NCBI RefSeq assembly: GCF_015644585.1
Contig: NZ_JADOBI010000003.1
Span: forward strand, 496,001 to 560,000
Direction of reading: 5' to 3'
Length of the DNA: 64,000 bases
Origin: Rahnella laticis
GTDB taxonomy: Bacteria > Pseudomonadota > Gammaproteobacteria > Enterobacterales > Enterobacteriaceae
In this document: one piece after another, positions 29,220 to 40,907 of the stretch
Numbering within the stretch: position 1 is the first letter of the stretch
Layout of the letters: each line of letters opens with the position of its first letter
The notes under the pieces: generated by a model
What the model was told of the DNA's origin: nothing
Database searches by the model: none
What the model saw: the letters and a program-made list of their open reading frames with translations, nothing else
Program-made: the position numbers and the translations under genes

Positions 29220-29328
29220 ATTTAACTTCACCATTTTCTTCAGTAAAGCCCATTGCCAACCAGCGGTAGCAGCCTTCAGGCTGATTTGGCTTCGTGCAAA
29301 CGGCTGTAGTGAGTAAGGATTTATATCG

Positions 29329-29613
29329 ATGGGTACTTTAACTGCCGGATTTATCATGATGCGCTGGGAACTGCTGAGCGCCTTTTTAATGTTCTGCACC
29401 AGCCAGCTTAATATTGTTTGCCGCCAGTCCAGCCGGAATACCATGGCGTTTGTTTGCAGTGGTATCGGCCTCACCGTCACCTGTTTCTTCGTGATGAGCC
29501 TGATGGGAATGAGCTATAACGCCGTGGCGATTGCTCAGTTCTGGTCCACGACGAAAGAGGTTTTCTTTGATGTCATGAGCAAAACCCCAACCGATATGTC
29601 TTACTACTATTAA
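29329..29613 (+). CDS. yjcB: YjcB family small inner-membrane protein
   Basis: This 94-residue hydrophobic protein has two predicted membrane segments (about 8-25 and 39-62). It resembles E. coli YjcB in length and in the N-terminal pattern (T-L-T-x-G, R-W-x-L-L-S-A, M-F, S-x-L-N-I). The function is unknown. It stands alone between malT and bglX, with a perfect CRP site upstream and an intrinsic terminator 34 bases after the stop, so it looks like a monocistronic, catabolite-controlled gene. Confidence 0.75.
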   Translation: MGTLTAGFIMMRWELLSAFLMFCTSQLNIVCRQSSRNTMAFVCSGIGLTVTCFFVMSLMGMSYNAVAIAQFWSTTKEVFFDVMSKTPTDMSYYY

Positions 29614-29647
29614 TCTTATTCTCTGATCGGTATTTACGATTTTAAGA

Positions 29648-29676
29648 GGGCAGAACGTCATGTTCTGCCCTTTTTA
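29648..29676 (+). terminator. Intrinsic terminator after yjcB
   Basis: GGGCAGAAC, five-base loop, GTTCTGCCC and five T residues: a perfect 9-bp stem. Confidence 0.92.
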
Positions 29677-29994
29677 TTGCGCCTTTTCTTTCACCCCGCC
29701 GCGATTTTGTTGCTTATTTGCGCACCGTTGCCTCATCTAATCCTAAATTTGAAAATTTGCGGGATGCATCGACTGTCTTTTTGTACCTATCTGCCTGATT
29801 ACCTGTAAATTGCGCACTGTCCCGAAGGATAAAAAGATAATGTGCGGACGCCCTAAACTATTCATTGCTAATAGTTGAACGGTCGTATTAGATTCTCACA
29901 CTATACTTTTCCCAGAATGATCATTGTTTTGTTTGCTTCAGGCTGCTGAATTTCCACTATTTTGGCACCCCTGCTTATGGCTGAAGGAATTCCG
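29677..29994 (+). other. Promoter region of bglX
   Basis: About 320 bases between the yjcB terminator and the bglX start. No gene is supported. A TATACT-like -10 element is visible near 29902, but the -35 element is not clear. AAGGA lies 7 bases before the bglX ATG. Confidence 0.35.
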
Positions 29995-32292
29995 ATGAAT
30001 ACGCATCACGTGCTTGGCGCGTTAGTGTTACTGGTAAGCTCTGCCTCGTCACTCGCCGTTGAAACAACGGGTATCCCGCAGGATCAGGTAAAAGAACGCA
30101 ACGCGTTCATTGCCGACCTGATGAAAAAAATGACCCTTGATGAAAAAATTGGTCAGCTGAATCTGGTCACAGTTGGCCCGGATTATAAAAAAGAAGCCAT
30201 CATGGCTGATATCCAGGCCGGTAAAGTCGGCGGGGTATTTAATACGGTCACGAAGCCAGACATCCGCCGTATGCAGGATGAAGTCAAAAACAGCCGTCTG
30301 AAAATTCCTCCTTTCTATGCCTATGACGTTGTCCACGGACAGCGCACGATTTTCCCGATAAGCCTTGGCCTCGCCGCGAGCTGGGATATGCAGGCCGTCT
30401 TCACCAGCGCACATATCGCTGCCGTGGAAACCGCCGCCGATGGCCTGAACATGACCTTCGCGCCGATGGTGGATATCACCCGTGACCCGCGCTGGGGCCG
30501 TGTGTCTGAAGGCTTCGGCGAAGACACTTATCTGACCTCACGCCTCGCGCACGAAATGGTCACCGGCTTCCAGGGCAAAGATCCGTCTGCGCCCGACGCC
30601 GTAATGGCTAACGTAAAACACTATGCGCTCTACGGCGCGGTCGAAGGTGGCCGCGAGTACAACACCGTCGATATGAGCCTGACCCGCATGTTCAACGATT
30701 ACATGCCGCCGTACAAAGCCGCAATTGATGCCGGTGCCGGTGGTGTGATGGTTGCGCTCAACAGCGTTAACGGGATCCCGGCGACGTCCAATACCTGGCT
30801 GCTGAAAGACATTCTGCGCGACGACTGGCAGTTTAAAGGCCTGACCGTCAGCGATCATGGCGCGATTGGCGGGCTGGTGAAACATGGCGTGGCTGAAGAC
30901 GATCGTCAGGCCGCCGCAATGGCGCTGAAAGCGGGCGTGGATATGGACATGGCCGACAATATGTACGGTAAGTATCTGAAAGGATTACTCGCCGACGGTC
31001 TGGTCAGCCAGCAGGATATCGATCGCGCCGTGCGTGACGTGCTGGCCGCCAAATGGGACATGGGCCTGTTTGTCGATGAGTACCGCCATTTAGGCCCGGC
31101 GTCGAGCGACCCGGCCGACACCAATGCCGAAAGCCGTCTGCACCGCAGCGAAGCGCGCGAAGTCGCACGCACGTCTCTGGTTCTGCTGAAAAATAACAAC
31201 CAGACATTGCCGCTGGCGAAGAAAGGCACCATCGCCGTGGTCGGTGCGCTGGCTGACAGCAAACGTGACGTGATGGGCAGCTGGTCTGCCGCCGGTAAAG
31301 CCGATCAGGCCGTGACCGTATTGCAGGGCATGAAAGATGTGCTCGGCGATAAAGGCACCGTTCTCTACGCGCGCGGGGCAAACGTCACCGACGATCAGGC
31401 AATGGTCGACTTCCTCAATTCCTACGAAAAACAGGTAATCAACGACCCGAGAAAACCGCAGGACATGATCGACGAAGCGGTGAAAACGGCTGAGAAAGCC
31501 GATGTCGTGGTGGCCGTGGTCGGTGAAGCACAGGGCATGGCGCATGAAGCTTCCAGCCGTTCTGAGCTGAACATTCCGCAAAGCCAGCGCGACCTGCTGA
31601 AAGCGCTGAAAGCCACCGGAAAACCGCTGGTTATCGTCCTGATGAACGGTCGCCCACTGACCCTGACGTGGGAAAACGAAATCTCTGATGCGATGCTGGA
31701 AACCTGGTTCAGCGGTACCGAAGGCGGCCATGCGATCGCCGACGTTTTGTTTGGCGATTATAACCCGTCAGGCAAGCTGCCGATGACCTTCCCGCGCGCT
31801 GTCGGCCAAATTCCTTTGTATTACAGCTTCCTGAATACCGGGCGTCCGTTTAATCCGCAGCATCCGGACAAATACACCACCCGCTATTTTGATATCACTA
31901 ATGGCCCGCTGTTCCCGTTTGGCTATGGCCTGAGCTACACCAGCTTCAGCGTGTCTGACGTGAGTTTGTCTTCCACCACCATGGATGCCAAACACCCGCT
32001 GACCGCCAGCGTGACGGTGAAAAACACCGGTAAAGTCAGCGGCGCAACCGTGGTTCAGTTGTATCTTCAGGACGTCGCGGCTTCAATCAGCCGCCCGGTT
32101 AAAGAGCTAAGAAATTTTGAAAAGATCACCCTGCAACCGGGTGAAGAGAAAATCGTTACATTTGCGATCAATGAAAAGGATTTACGTTTCTTCAACGACA
32201 AGTTGAAATGGGCTTCTGAACCCGGAAAGTTCAACGTATTCGTAGGCTTAGATTCTCAGGATGTGAAACAAACCAGCTTCCTGCTGAAATGA
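29995..32292 (+). CDS. bglX: Periplasmic beta-glucosidase, GH3
   Basis: The product is 765 residues from the ATG at 29995, the same length as E. coli BglX; the ATG has AAGGA 7 bases upstream, while an upstream TTG adds an unlikely extension. A signal peptide (residues 1-20, L-G-A-L-V-L-L-V-S-S-A-S-S-L-A) directs it to the periplasm. The GH3 N-terminal barrel contains K-H-Y-A-L-Y-G and the nucleophile aspartate in T-V-S-D-H-G-A-I-G-G. The second sandwich domain and a C-terminal fibronectin-III-like domain follow. It hydrolyses beta-glucosides and oligosaccharides. It is apparently monocistronic. Confidence 0.95.
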   Translation: MNTHHVLGALVLLVSSASSLAVETTGIPQDQVKERNAFIADLMKKMTLDEKIGQLNLVTVGPDYKKEAIMADIQAGKVGGVFNTVTKPDIRRMQDEVKNSRLKIPPFYAYDVVHGQRTIFPISLGLAASWDMQAVFTSAHIAAVETAADGLNMTFAPMVDITRDPRWGRVSEGFGEDTYLTSRLAHEMVTGFQGKDPSAPDAVMANVKHYALYGAVEGGREYNTVDMSLTRMFNDYMPPYKAAIDAGAGGVMVALNSVNGIPATSNTWLLKDILRDDWQFKGLTVSDHGAIGGLVKHGVAEDDRQAAAMALKAGVDMDMADNMYGKYLKGLLADGLVSQQDIDRAVRDVLAAKWDMGLFVDEYRHLGPASSDPADTNAESRLHRSEAREVARTSLVLLKNNNQTLPLAKKGTIAVVGALADSKRDVMGSWSAAGKADQAVTVLQGMKDVLGDKGTVLYARGANVTDDQAMVDFLNSYEKQVINDPRKPQDMIDEAVKTAEKADVVVAVVGEAQGMAHEASSRSELNIPQSQRDLLKALKATGKPLVIVLMNGRPLTLTWENEISDAMLETWFSGTEGGHAIADVLFGDYNPSGKLPMTFPRAVGQIPLYYSFLNTGRPFNPQHPDKYTTRYFDITNGPLFPFGYGLSYTSFSVSDVSLSSTTMDAKHPLTASVTVKNTGKVSGATVVQLYLQDVAASISRPVKELRNFEKITLQPGEEKIVTFAINEKDLRFFNDKLKWASEPGKFNVFVGLDSQDVKQTSFLLK

Positions 32293-32343
32293 TTTTCCGG
32301 GCTCATTTTGGAGCCCGGCGTGTAGTCTGAAATTGAGTCTCGC

Positions 32344-32380
32344 ACAGGCGGGTTACCGGTAACGGCACCCGCCTGTTCTG
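32344..32380 (+). terminator. Hairpin terminator after bglX
   Basis: ACAGGCGGGT (32344-32353) pairs perfectly with ACCCGCCTGT (32367-32376). A second hairpin, CCGGGCTC/GAGCCCGG (32297-32318), lies directly after the bglX stop. Neither has a long T-run, but together they form a plausible transcription end. Confidence 0.6.
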
Positions 32381-32578
32381 AGCAGTAATTTCTGCCTGGC
32401 GACTGGATATCTAACCGACAGTTGCTAACCTTAGATTCAATGTGTTACGCGCCCTCGCCCTTTATCCGTTCGTTACGGAGCGTTGCGAATGTGCTGAACA
32501 GAGTAAGCTCCGTCTGTGCTGACTGTTGCCCTGTCGCCACACTGGCGGCGTATAGCGTTCTTTGCGGAGAAACATTTC

Positions 32579-34597
32579 ATGGTCGATTCTCAAGATGCCT
32601 CCATTTTGTACCTACATTTCGGCACACCCCGCCCCTACTGGCGGCTGGGTTCCGACAGCAATGCACTGGAGCTATCCGCTGAGAAAGGCATCGTCAACGT
32701 CGCGATTTCCCTGACCCAATGGCAGGCAGGAAAAATCAGGCAACTGACCGGGATCACCTCAAGTTTCACACTCGATATCACGCTGTTCGGATCTCCCGTT
32801 CGCCTGTATCTGGTGGGCCGCAAAATCGACAGCAAAGCCTGGGCGGGTACGGCATCGGCTTATCAGGATACTGAATCCGTAGCACACGATCTGGAAGTCG
32901 GCCTGACGTTCGCCGAGCAGGTGGTGTCTGAGGCCAACTCAGTCATCGTGATTATCGATCAGGAAGGCAAAATCCATCGTTTCAACCGATTAAGTGAAGA
33001 ATATACCGGCCTGCGCGAAGAAGACGTCATCGGGCGCAGCGCCTATGACCTGTTTATGTCGATGGAAGAAGGGCTGGCGTCACGCCAGAACATCAACGGT
33101 TTTTTTCAGCACCAGCAATCCTATGAAGTCGAGCGCTGGATCAACACGGTAAAAGGCCAGCGGCTGTTTCTGTTCCGCAATAAATTTGTCCACAGCGGCA
33201 GCGGCAAACAGCAAAAATACCTGATTTGCTCCGGCTCTGACATTACCGATGAACGCAAGGCGCAGGAGCGGTTACGCGTTCTGGCCAACACCGATTTAGT
33301 CACCGGTTTCGCTAACCGCAACGCCTTACAGGAATCGCTGGCAAAGGCGCTGAAAGAGCGCGGCGACGACAAAGTCGGCCTGATTTATCTGGATCTGGAT
33401 AACTTCAAAAAGGTCAACGACGCCTACGGGCACATGTTTGGCGATCACCTGCTGCGCGCGGTTTCAGATGCGATTCAGGATTGCCTGTCGCCCAACGATA
33501 AACTTGCGCGCTTAGGCGGCGATGAATTCATTATTCTCAGCACGCACGCCGAGATCGACACGCTCGAAGCACTGAGCCAGCGCGTGTTGCGCCGTCTGGG
33601 CTTACCTTTCCGCATCGGGCTGATTGAAGTCTACACCGGCTGTTCCGGCGGCATTGCGATTTGCCCGGAACACGGCACTGACGGCGATACGCTGTTGCAA
33701 AACGCCGATACCGCGATGTATGTAGCGAAAGAAAAAGGCAAGAACGCACACTGCGTTTTCTCGCAGGAAATGAACCAGAAAGCCGCGGAATACATGTGGC
33801 TGGATACGCATTTACGCAAAGCGCTGGCCGAAAAAGACCAGCTGGTTTTGCACTATCAGCCGAAAGTGTCTTTGTACGGCACGGTGCAAAGCGTTGAAGC
33901 GTTGCTGCGCTGGGAATCACCGGAGCGCGGGCTGATCCAGCCGCAAAGCTTTATCCCTTATGCCGAAGAATCTGGTCTGATTACGCCTATCGGAAAATGG
34001 GTCATTGAAACAGCGACCCGTCAGGCGACGGAATGGCAAAAAAAAGGCCTGAATCTGCGCGTCGCGGTGAATCTTTCCGGACGCCAGCTCAACAACGGTT
34101 CCTTCATTACCACGCTGTCTGATGCGATGAAAAAAGCCGGAATGAAAGGCTGCCTGCTTGATTTCGAGCTGACGGAAAGTTGCCTGGTGGAAGATGAAAG
34201 CGCCGCCGTCGTCATGATTAATCAGCTGCATAAACTGGGTGCGCAGGTGCATCTGGATGATTTCGGCACCGGTTATTCCTCGCTGTCGCAACTGGCGCGT
34301 ATTCCGCTCGACTGCATCAAGCTTGATCAGAGTTTTATTCGTGGAATCAATGACAATCCGGTTTCACAGGCGCTGGTCCGGGCGATTGTCGCAGTGGCAA
34401 AAACCCTGCAACTGACGGTGGTCGCGGAAGGTGTGGAAACGGCTGAAGAAGAAAAGCTGGTGGATGAAATCGGTGTGGACAGTAAACAGGGCTTTCTTTA
34501 CGCCAAGCCAATGCCCGCGATTGAGCTGGAGCACTGGCTTGAGGAAAAAAGAGTTGCTTCACCCAATGTTTTTAAACATAAAGCAAAACAGAAATAG
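32579..34597 (+). CDS. rpfR: RpfR-type DSF receptor, FI-PAS-GGDEF-EAL c-di-GMP phosphodiesterase (Gmr/PdeR homolog)
   Basis: The product has 672 residues from the ATG at 32579. Order of parts: an N-terminal domain (1-95, Y-L-H-F-G-T-P-R-P-Y-W-R) that corresponds to the RpfF-interaction domain of RpfR; a PAS domain (105-220); GGDEF (about 230-390) with L-G-G-D-E-F intact but no R-x-x-D inhibitory site; and EAL (405-655) with V-E-A-L-L-R-W, D-D-F-G-T-G-Y-S-S-L and A-E-G-V-E-T present. In known RpfR proteins, binding of a cis-2-unsaturated fatty acid to PAS turns on c-di-GMP hydrolysis. Alone this could be called pdeR/gmr, but the convergent rpfF 29 bases away identifies it as the receptor of the pair. 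Confidence 0.85.
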   Translation: MVDSQDASILYLHFGTPRPYWRLGSDSNALELSAEKGIVNVAISLTQWQAGKIRQLTGITSSFTLDITLFGSPVRLYLVGRKIDSKAWAGTASAYQDTESVAHDLEVGLTFAEQVVSEANSVIVIIDQEGKIHRFNRLSEEYTGLREEDVIGRSAYDLFMSMEEGLASRQNINGFFQHQQSYEVERWINTVKGQRLFLFRNKFVHSGSGKQQKYLICSGSDITDERKAQERLRVLANTDLVTGFANRNALQESLAKALKERGDDKVGLIYLDLDNFKKVNDAYGHMFGDHLLRAVSDAIQDCLSPNDKLARLGGDEFIILSTHAEIDTLEALSQRVLRRLGLPFRIGLIEVYTGCSGGIAICPEHGTDGDTLLQNADTAMYVAKEKGKNAHCVFSQEMNQKAAEYMWLDTHLRKALAEKDQLVLHYQPKVSLYGTVQSVEALLRWESPERGLIQPQSFIPYAEESGLITPIGKWVIETATRQATEWQKKGLNLRVAVNLSGRQLNNGSFITTLSDAMKKAGMKGCLLDFELTESCLVEDESAAVVMINQLHKLGAQVHLDDFGTGYSSLSQLARIPLDCIKLDQSFIRGINDNPVSQALVRAIVAVAKTLQLTVVAEGVETAEEEKLVDEIGVDSKQGFLYAKPMPAIELEHWLEEKRVASPNVFKHKAKQK

Positions 34598-34626
34598 CGC
34601 CAGTGACGGGCTGTTTCTGTCTGTTA

Positions 34627-35493
34627 TTAACCGGTTTTACGCAATGATGCGGTGTGCCGGTTTTGCAGCATGACCAGACGCTCCATATAACTCAGATCCT
34701 TCTCCTCCAGCGTAAATGCGGCATCCACCCAATCTTCCGTAATATCCATCAGCTCTGAACGGGACAGCTGCAGCACGCGCTGACGCGCCCGGATCATCGC
34801 CCTGATCCCGTTGAGTTTTGGCCGCAGGACATCCATGAAAGTACGCGTGGCGTTGAAGCCTTCGCCGGGCTGGAACAAAACATCCACCAGACCGCGGCTT
34901 TCGAACCACTCCGCCGTATGTGATTCGCCGGTGGAAATCAGCTCTTCCGCCAGTTTCATCCCGGCTTTGCGCGATACCAGCGAATAACCGCCCATTCCCG
35001 GAAACAGGTTGAACGCAATTTCCGGGAACCCCATGCGCGCGGTGTTCTGCGCAAGAACGTAATGATGCGCCAGCGCCGCTTCGAATCCGCCGCCCAGCGC
35101 GGTGCCTTCGATCATCGACAAGCTGATTGCGCCGACATCAAAACCCCGCGCCGCCGCATGAACACAATCAACACAAGCGCGGGCATACGAACGTAAGGCC
35201 TCGCGTTTGTTATTGATGATGGCTTCAACAAAGAAACTCAGATCACCGCCCACATTGTACATATTGGGCACAAGCGATCCGGTCACCCAAAAATCAAAAC
35301 GCAGCCCCGATGCCTTCGCGGCGTAGGTCAGCGTCATGATGTCTTCAATAAGCTCCTGATTAAAACAAGGACGTGGATAAGACCTGAGCATCATCCACAT
35401 GACATTACGGCCCTCTTCATAATAGGCTGCAATCTGGGACAAATGCCCGGCTTCGGTAAACGGGCGGCAGGCTGTATGGTCATTAAGATTCAT
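34627..35493 (-). CDS. rpfF: RpfF-type diffusible signal factor (cis-2-unsaturated fatty acid) synthase
   Basis: This 288-residue crotonase-fold enzyme is essentially the same length as Xanthomonas RpfF. Both catalytic glutamates are visible with the correct 20-residue spacing: Glu138 in G-G-G-F-E-A-A-L and Glu158 in M-G-F-P-E-I-A-F-N. The oxyanion-region Y-N-V-G-G-D-L-S-F-F and L-F-P-G-M-G-G-Y-S are also present. Enzymes of this group dehydrate 3-hydroxyacyl-ACP and hydrolyse the thioester to release a DSF-type signal. It is convergent with rpfR. The start lies at an ATG with only a weak ribosome-binding site; an AT-rich control region lies upstream. Confidence 0.88.
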   Translation of the reverse strand: MNLNDHTACRPFTEAGHLSQIAAYYEEGRNVMWMMLRSYPRPCFNQELIEDIMTLTYAAKASGLRFDFWVTGSLVPNMYNVGGDLSFFVEAIINNKREALRSYARACVDCVHAAARGFDVGAISLSMIEGTALGGGFEAALAHHYVLAQNTARMGFPEIAFNLFPGMGGYSLVSRKAGMKLAEELISTGESHTAEWFESRGLVDVLFQPGEGFNATRTFMDVLRPKLNGIRAMIRARQRVLQLSRSELMDITEDWVDAAFTLEEKDLSYMERLVMLQNRHTASLRKTG

Positions 35494-37925
<2,432 letters not shown>

Positions 37926-37940
37926 GGGACTATTCAGTCG

Positions 37941-37968
37941 AAAAAAAAGCCGCGGGAGCGGCTTTTTT
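37941..37968 (+). terminator. Intrinsic terminator after fadH
   Basis: AAAGCCGC, GGGA loop, GCGGCTTTTTT, 20 bases past the stop. The remaining stretch to 38232 contains no gene I can support. Confidence 0.9.
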
Positions 37969-38232
37969 AACGGCGAGTCGGATGCGTGAACATCAGCTGA
38001 CCCGGCAATTTTTACAACTCTGCATGTTGGAGAATGTCGCTGCCATTCTTCCGGTATGATTTTGTCGCTTACCGACCTGACCCACACCAGGGCGCCTGCA
38101 CGAACCCACATTCCTTTCAGAATGCTTCATATTTTAACAGCCAAGGGCGTATGTTGGCTGCGAACGTCAGTATACATTATAGGCATAACAACACCAACAG
38201 GCATTGGCTCCACCGCCCTCGCTCGCCGGGCC

Positions 38233-38964
38233 TTACAAATCACTCAGCAGGCAAATCGCGCTGTGACATTGAATATCAACCCGCTCAAGCTCTTCCCTCG
38301 CATTCAGTAACGTCGTCCCAGTAGAGAGCAAATCATCGACCAGTAAAACAGGCCCTTTCATTATCAAACGCAAATCGCAGACCGGGTTCAGTTTCAATGG
38401 CCGAAAATATTCGCGAATATTGTTTTCGACCAGTTTCATCGAAAACAAGGTATTCGGCGGGACTTTATTCAGCTCAGCGAGAACACGGTTAACATCAGAT
38501 TTATGTCTGGTTTTAGGAACCACGTGGCGCTGACGATACTCAGCAAGAATTTCTGTCGCAGTCCGCTTACAAAACGCATTACTGACCATGTTACCGCACA
38601 ATTTCCTGGCGATACGGCGTCCAAATTGTTCTGCCAGCGCAGAGGAGGACGGCATTGTGAGTACAGATGCAAAAGGCAAGCCGAGAAGAGTTTTGTCAAC
38701 GATTGCTGAGAAAGTCGGTTTGAATGCACGCAGTTCAGATTTACTGATCGTAAAACCGTTCAAAGATTTCAGGGCATAGATCAGGGGATTACCATCGCGC
38801 CTGAGGTCGCCTTGTTTAGTGCGGGTATAAATACTGAAAATATTCAGGCAGGGATTTCGCCCGACTTTGGACTTCTTGGGATTCAAGTGAACGCCCGTAA
38901 TCACCCGATGTTCGTGGGCATCGTTAAATTTCACTTCCCTGTTAACCGTAACGTCAATACCCAA
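38233..38964 (-). CDS. Phosphoribosyltransferase-like protein, ComF-type fold, function unknown
   Basis: The C-terminal half of this 243-residue protein carries a clear type I PRTase PRPP loop, V-L-L-V-D-D-L-L-S-T-G-T-T-L (about 210-223), and the middle segment V-L-T-M-P-S-S-S-x-L-A-x-x-F is the usual second strand of such folds. The N-terminal 80 residues have no motif I recognise. The start is a TTG at 38964 with AGGGAG exactly 6 bases upstream. GC is clearly lower than in fadH and rlmG, which it separates, so it is probably acquired. It could be a stand-alone salvage or defence-associated PRTase; the substrate cannot be told. Confidence 0.65.
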   Translation of the reverse strand: MGIDVTVNREVKFNDAHEHRVITGVHLNPKKSKVGRNPCLNIFSIYTRTKQGDLRRDGNPLIYALKSLNGFTISKSELRAFKPTFSAIVDKTLLGLPFASVLTMPSSSALAEQFGRRIARKLCGNMVSNAFCKRTATEILAEYRQRHVVPKTRHKSDVNRVLAELNKVPPNTLFSMKLVENNIREYFRPLKLNPVCDLRLIMKGPVLLVDDLLSTGTTLLNAREELERVDIQCHSAICLLSDL

Positions 38965-38983
38965 AGCCTTCTCCCTGAAAGCT

Positions 38984-39020
38984 CCCGGCCTTTATTTAAA
39001 AATCCTGCAATAAGGCCGGG
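38984..39020 (-). promoter_or_regulatory. Perfect 9-bp hairpin between rlmG and the phosphoribosyltransferase gene
   Basis: CCCGGCCTT (38984-38992) pairs with AAGGCCGGG (39012-39020) around a 19-base loop. It lies 7 bases ahead of the ribosome-binding site of the minus-strand PRTase gene and 28 bases after the rlmG stop. There is no T-tail on the minus strand. It may terminate or attenuate read-through from rlmG or form a leader structure for the PRTase gene. Confidence 0.5.
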
Positions 39021-39048
39021 CAATTATCTATTTTACCAGATCATTAAA

Positions 39049-40200
39049 TCAGTGCTGAGCCGCCGTTTTTACCGCGCGCAGGATCACGAACTTCTGGTTG
39101 GTGGCGATGGTTGTGCAGTTGCCGAACAGGCGACGCAGTTTCTGGTAGTAATCCAGATGACGGTTGCCGACGATGCGCAGTTCGCCGCCAGTTTGCAGGC
39201 AACGTTTGGCGTCGCAGAACATGCGCCACGCGGTGTCATCGCTGATGACCGTGCCCTGGTGGAATGGCGGGTTACACAGCACGGCGTGCAGCGTTTCACG
39301 TTCAACGCCTGCCAGCATGTTGTTCACTTCAAAATGACAGCGGTTCAGATCTTGCGGCAGGTTGTTTTCAACGTTCAGACGGCTCGATTCCACCGCCATG
39401 TAAGATTCATCGACAAACAGCATTTCAGCATCCGGGTTCAGCGCCAGCGCGGTCATGCCGATTACGCCGTTGCCGCAGCCCAGATCCGCCATGCGGCCTT
39501 CGATGCCTTCCGGCAAATGTTGCATGAAGAAGCGCGCGCCGATATCCAGCCCGCCGCGTGAGAACACGTTCGCATGGTTGGAAATACGGAATTCGCTGTC
39601 GTCCAGCGCCCATTCGGAAATCACCGGTTCTGCCGACTGAGCGGGCAGTGTGGCTTCACAATGGATCAGACGCGCTTTTTTCCATGCCAGACTGGTTTTG
39701 GTCGGGCCGAGGATTTTCTCGAACAGTTGCAGCGTCGAGGTGTGAATATCGCGGGCTTTCGCACCGGCGATAATCTGCGTATCCGCCGTCACCACTTCGC
39801 GCAGCGCCAGCAGTTGTTGTTCCAGCAGCGCCAGCGTTTTTGGCACTTTAATCACGACCAGCCCCGGGTTGATCGGCAACGGCACGAGGCTGCTTTGCGC
39901 CGCCACGCTGTCTTCGTCAAAACCGTTATCGCGCAGGTTATGACGCATCGCCAGCTGGCTCATGAACGAGTCATTAATGCTGGTCGGATTGAATTCCTGC
40001 AACGCACAGGCCAGCGTGCCGAAAGCATCGTTGAAAATCAGCAGCGGACGGCCGTTGAGCGCGTCGGTGTTCAGGGTTTGCAGCAGATATTCATCGGCCG
40101 CTTCCCATGCCTGCAACTGCGTTGCCGCTTCATCCTGCGGATAACGTTCCAGGTTCAGTTGCAGTAACTGTCCACCCACTTCGAGTTCGAATTGGCTCAT
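39049..40200 (-). CDS. rlmG: 23S rRNA (guanine-1835-N2)-methyltransferase
   Basis: This 383-residue class I SAM methyltransferase is close in length to E. coli RlmG (378). The C-terminal catalytic domain contains the SAM-binding [10 protein letters not shown] and the base-binding C-N-P-P-F-H-Q-G motif; the N-terminal half is the degenerate duplicated domain typical of the RlmG/RsmC group. It methylates G1835 of 23S rRNA. It is in its usual enterobacterial neighbourhood (fadH on one side, divergent ygjP-ygjR on the other), apart from the inserted PRTase gene. Confidence 0.94.
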   Translation of the reverse strand: MSQFELEVGGQLLQLNLERYPQDEAATQLQAWEAADEYLLQTLNTDALNGRPLLIFNDAFGTLACALQEFNPTSINDSFMSQLAMRHNLRDNGFDEDSVAAQSSLVPLPINPGLVVIKVPKTLALLEQQLLALREVVTADTQIIAGAKARDIHTSTLQLFEKILGPTKTSLAWKKARLIHCEATLPAQSAEPVISEWALDDSEFRISNHANVFSRGGLDIGARFFMQHLPEGIEGRMADLGCGNGVIGMTALALNPDAEMLFVDESYMAVESSRLNVENNLPQDLNRCHFEVNNMLAGVERETLHAVLCNPPFHQGTVISDDTAWRMFCDAKRCLQTGGELRIVGNRHLDYYQKLRRLFGNCTTIATNQKFVILRAVKTAAQH

Positions 40201-40371
40201 TGGCCCTCCTCAATATTCAATTTGCGCTGTTTATCCCCTAATTTGGGCTATCAGTAAAATGTTTTTTCAGTTAAAAAGGGGTTTATCTGCCTGATCCCAG
40301 CGATCGCTCCAAAAACCACGCTTAACGATCCGGCACCTTTTCCCCGGCAATAAGAGACAAAGCAAACAGTT

Positions 40372-40878
40372 ATGCCTGAATTGACCTATCTGCAAGGCTA
40401 TCCCGAGCAACTTCAGGCTCAGGTGCGCCAGTTAATCGAACAGGAACGTTTAGGTAACGTGTTGCTGTCGCGCTACCCCGAGCCGCACGAGCTGACCACC
40501 GACAAATCGCTCTATCAGTATACGCTCGACCTGAAAAACCAGTTTTTACGCAGTTCATCACCGTTAAGTAAAGTGGCTTATGACAACAAAATCCACGTGA
40601 TGAAACACGCGCTGGGGCTGCATACCGCCATTTCCCGTATTCAGGGCGGCAAGCTGAAAGCCAAAGCAGAAATCCGCGTCGCCACCGTCTTTAAAAGCGC
40701 GCCGGAAGCTTTCCTCAAAATGATCGTGGTTCACGAACTCGCGCACCTGAAAGAAAAAGAACATAACAAAGCGTTCTACAGCCTTTGCTGCCACATGACG
40801 CCGGACTATCATCAGTTAGAATTTGATACGCGCATGTACCTGACGCATCTGGAAATATTCGGCAAGTTGTACCAATAA
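40372..40878 (+). CDS. ygjP: YgjP-like metallopeptidase-domain protein
   Basis: The 168-residue protein has the zincin signature H-E-L-A-H-L-K-E-K-E-H (HExxH plus a third His six residues on), as in the YgjP/WLM-type M48-related family. The E. coli homolog is in the same position between rlmG and ygjR. The cytoplasmic function is not firmly established. The next gene starts 29 bases after its stop, so they are probably cotranscribed. Confidence 0.9.
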   Translation: MPELTYLQGYPEQLQAQVRQLIEQERLGNVLLSRYPEPHELTTDKSLYQYTLDLKNQFLRSSSPLSKVAYDNKIHVMKHALGLHTAISRIQGGKLKAKAEIRVATVFKSAPEAFLKMIVVHELAHLKEKEHNKAFYSLCCHMTPDYHQLEFDTRMYLTHLEIFGKLYQ

Positions 40879-40907
40879 TAATTAACGACCAACTATAGGG
40901 ATCCCTC

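Noticed and set aside
38034-38324. Overlapping plus-strand frames of 84-96 codons between fadH and the PRTase gene
   Set aside because: They run into the antisense of the PRTase gene, have no ribosome-binding site, and show no motif. I kept the PRTase gene, which has a clear PRPP loop and strong start signal.
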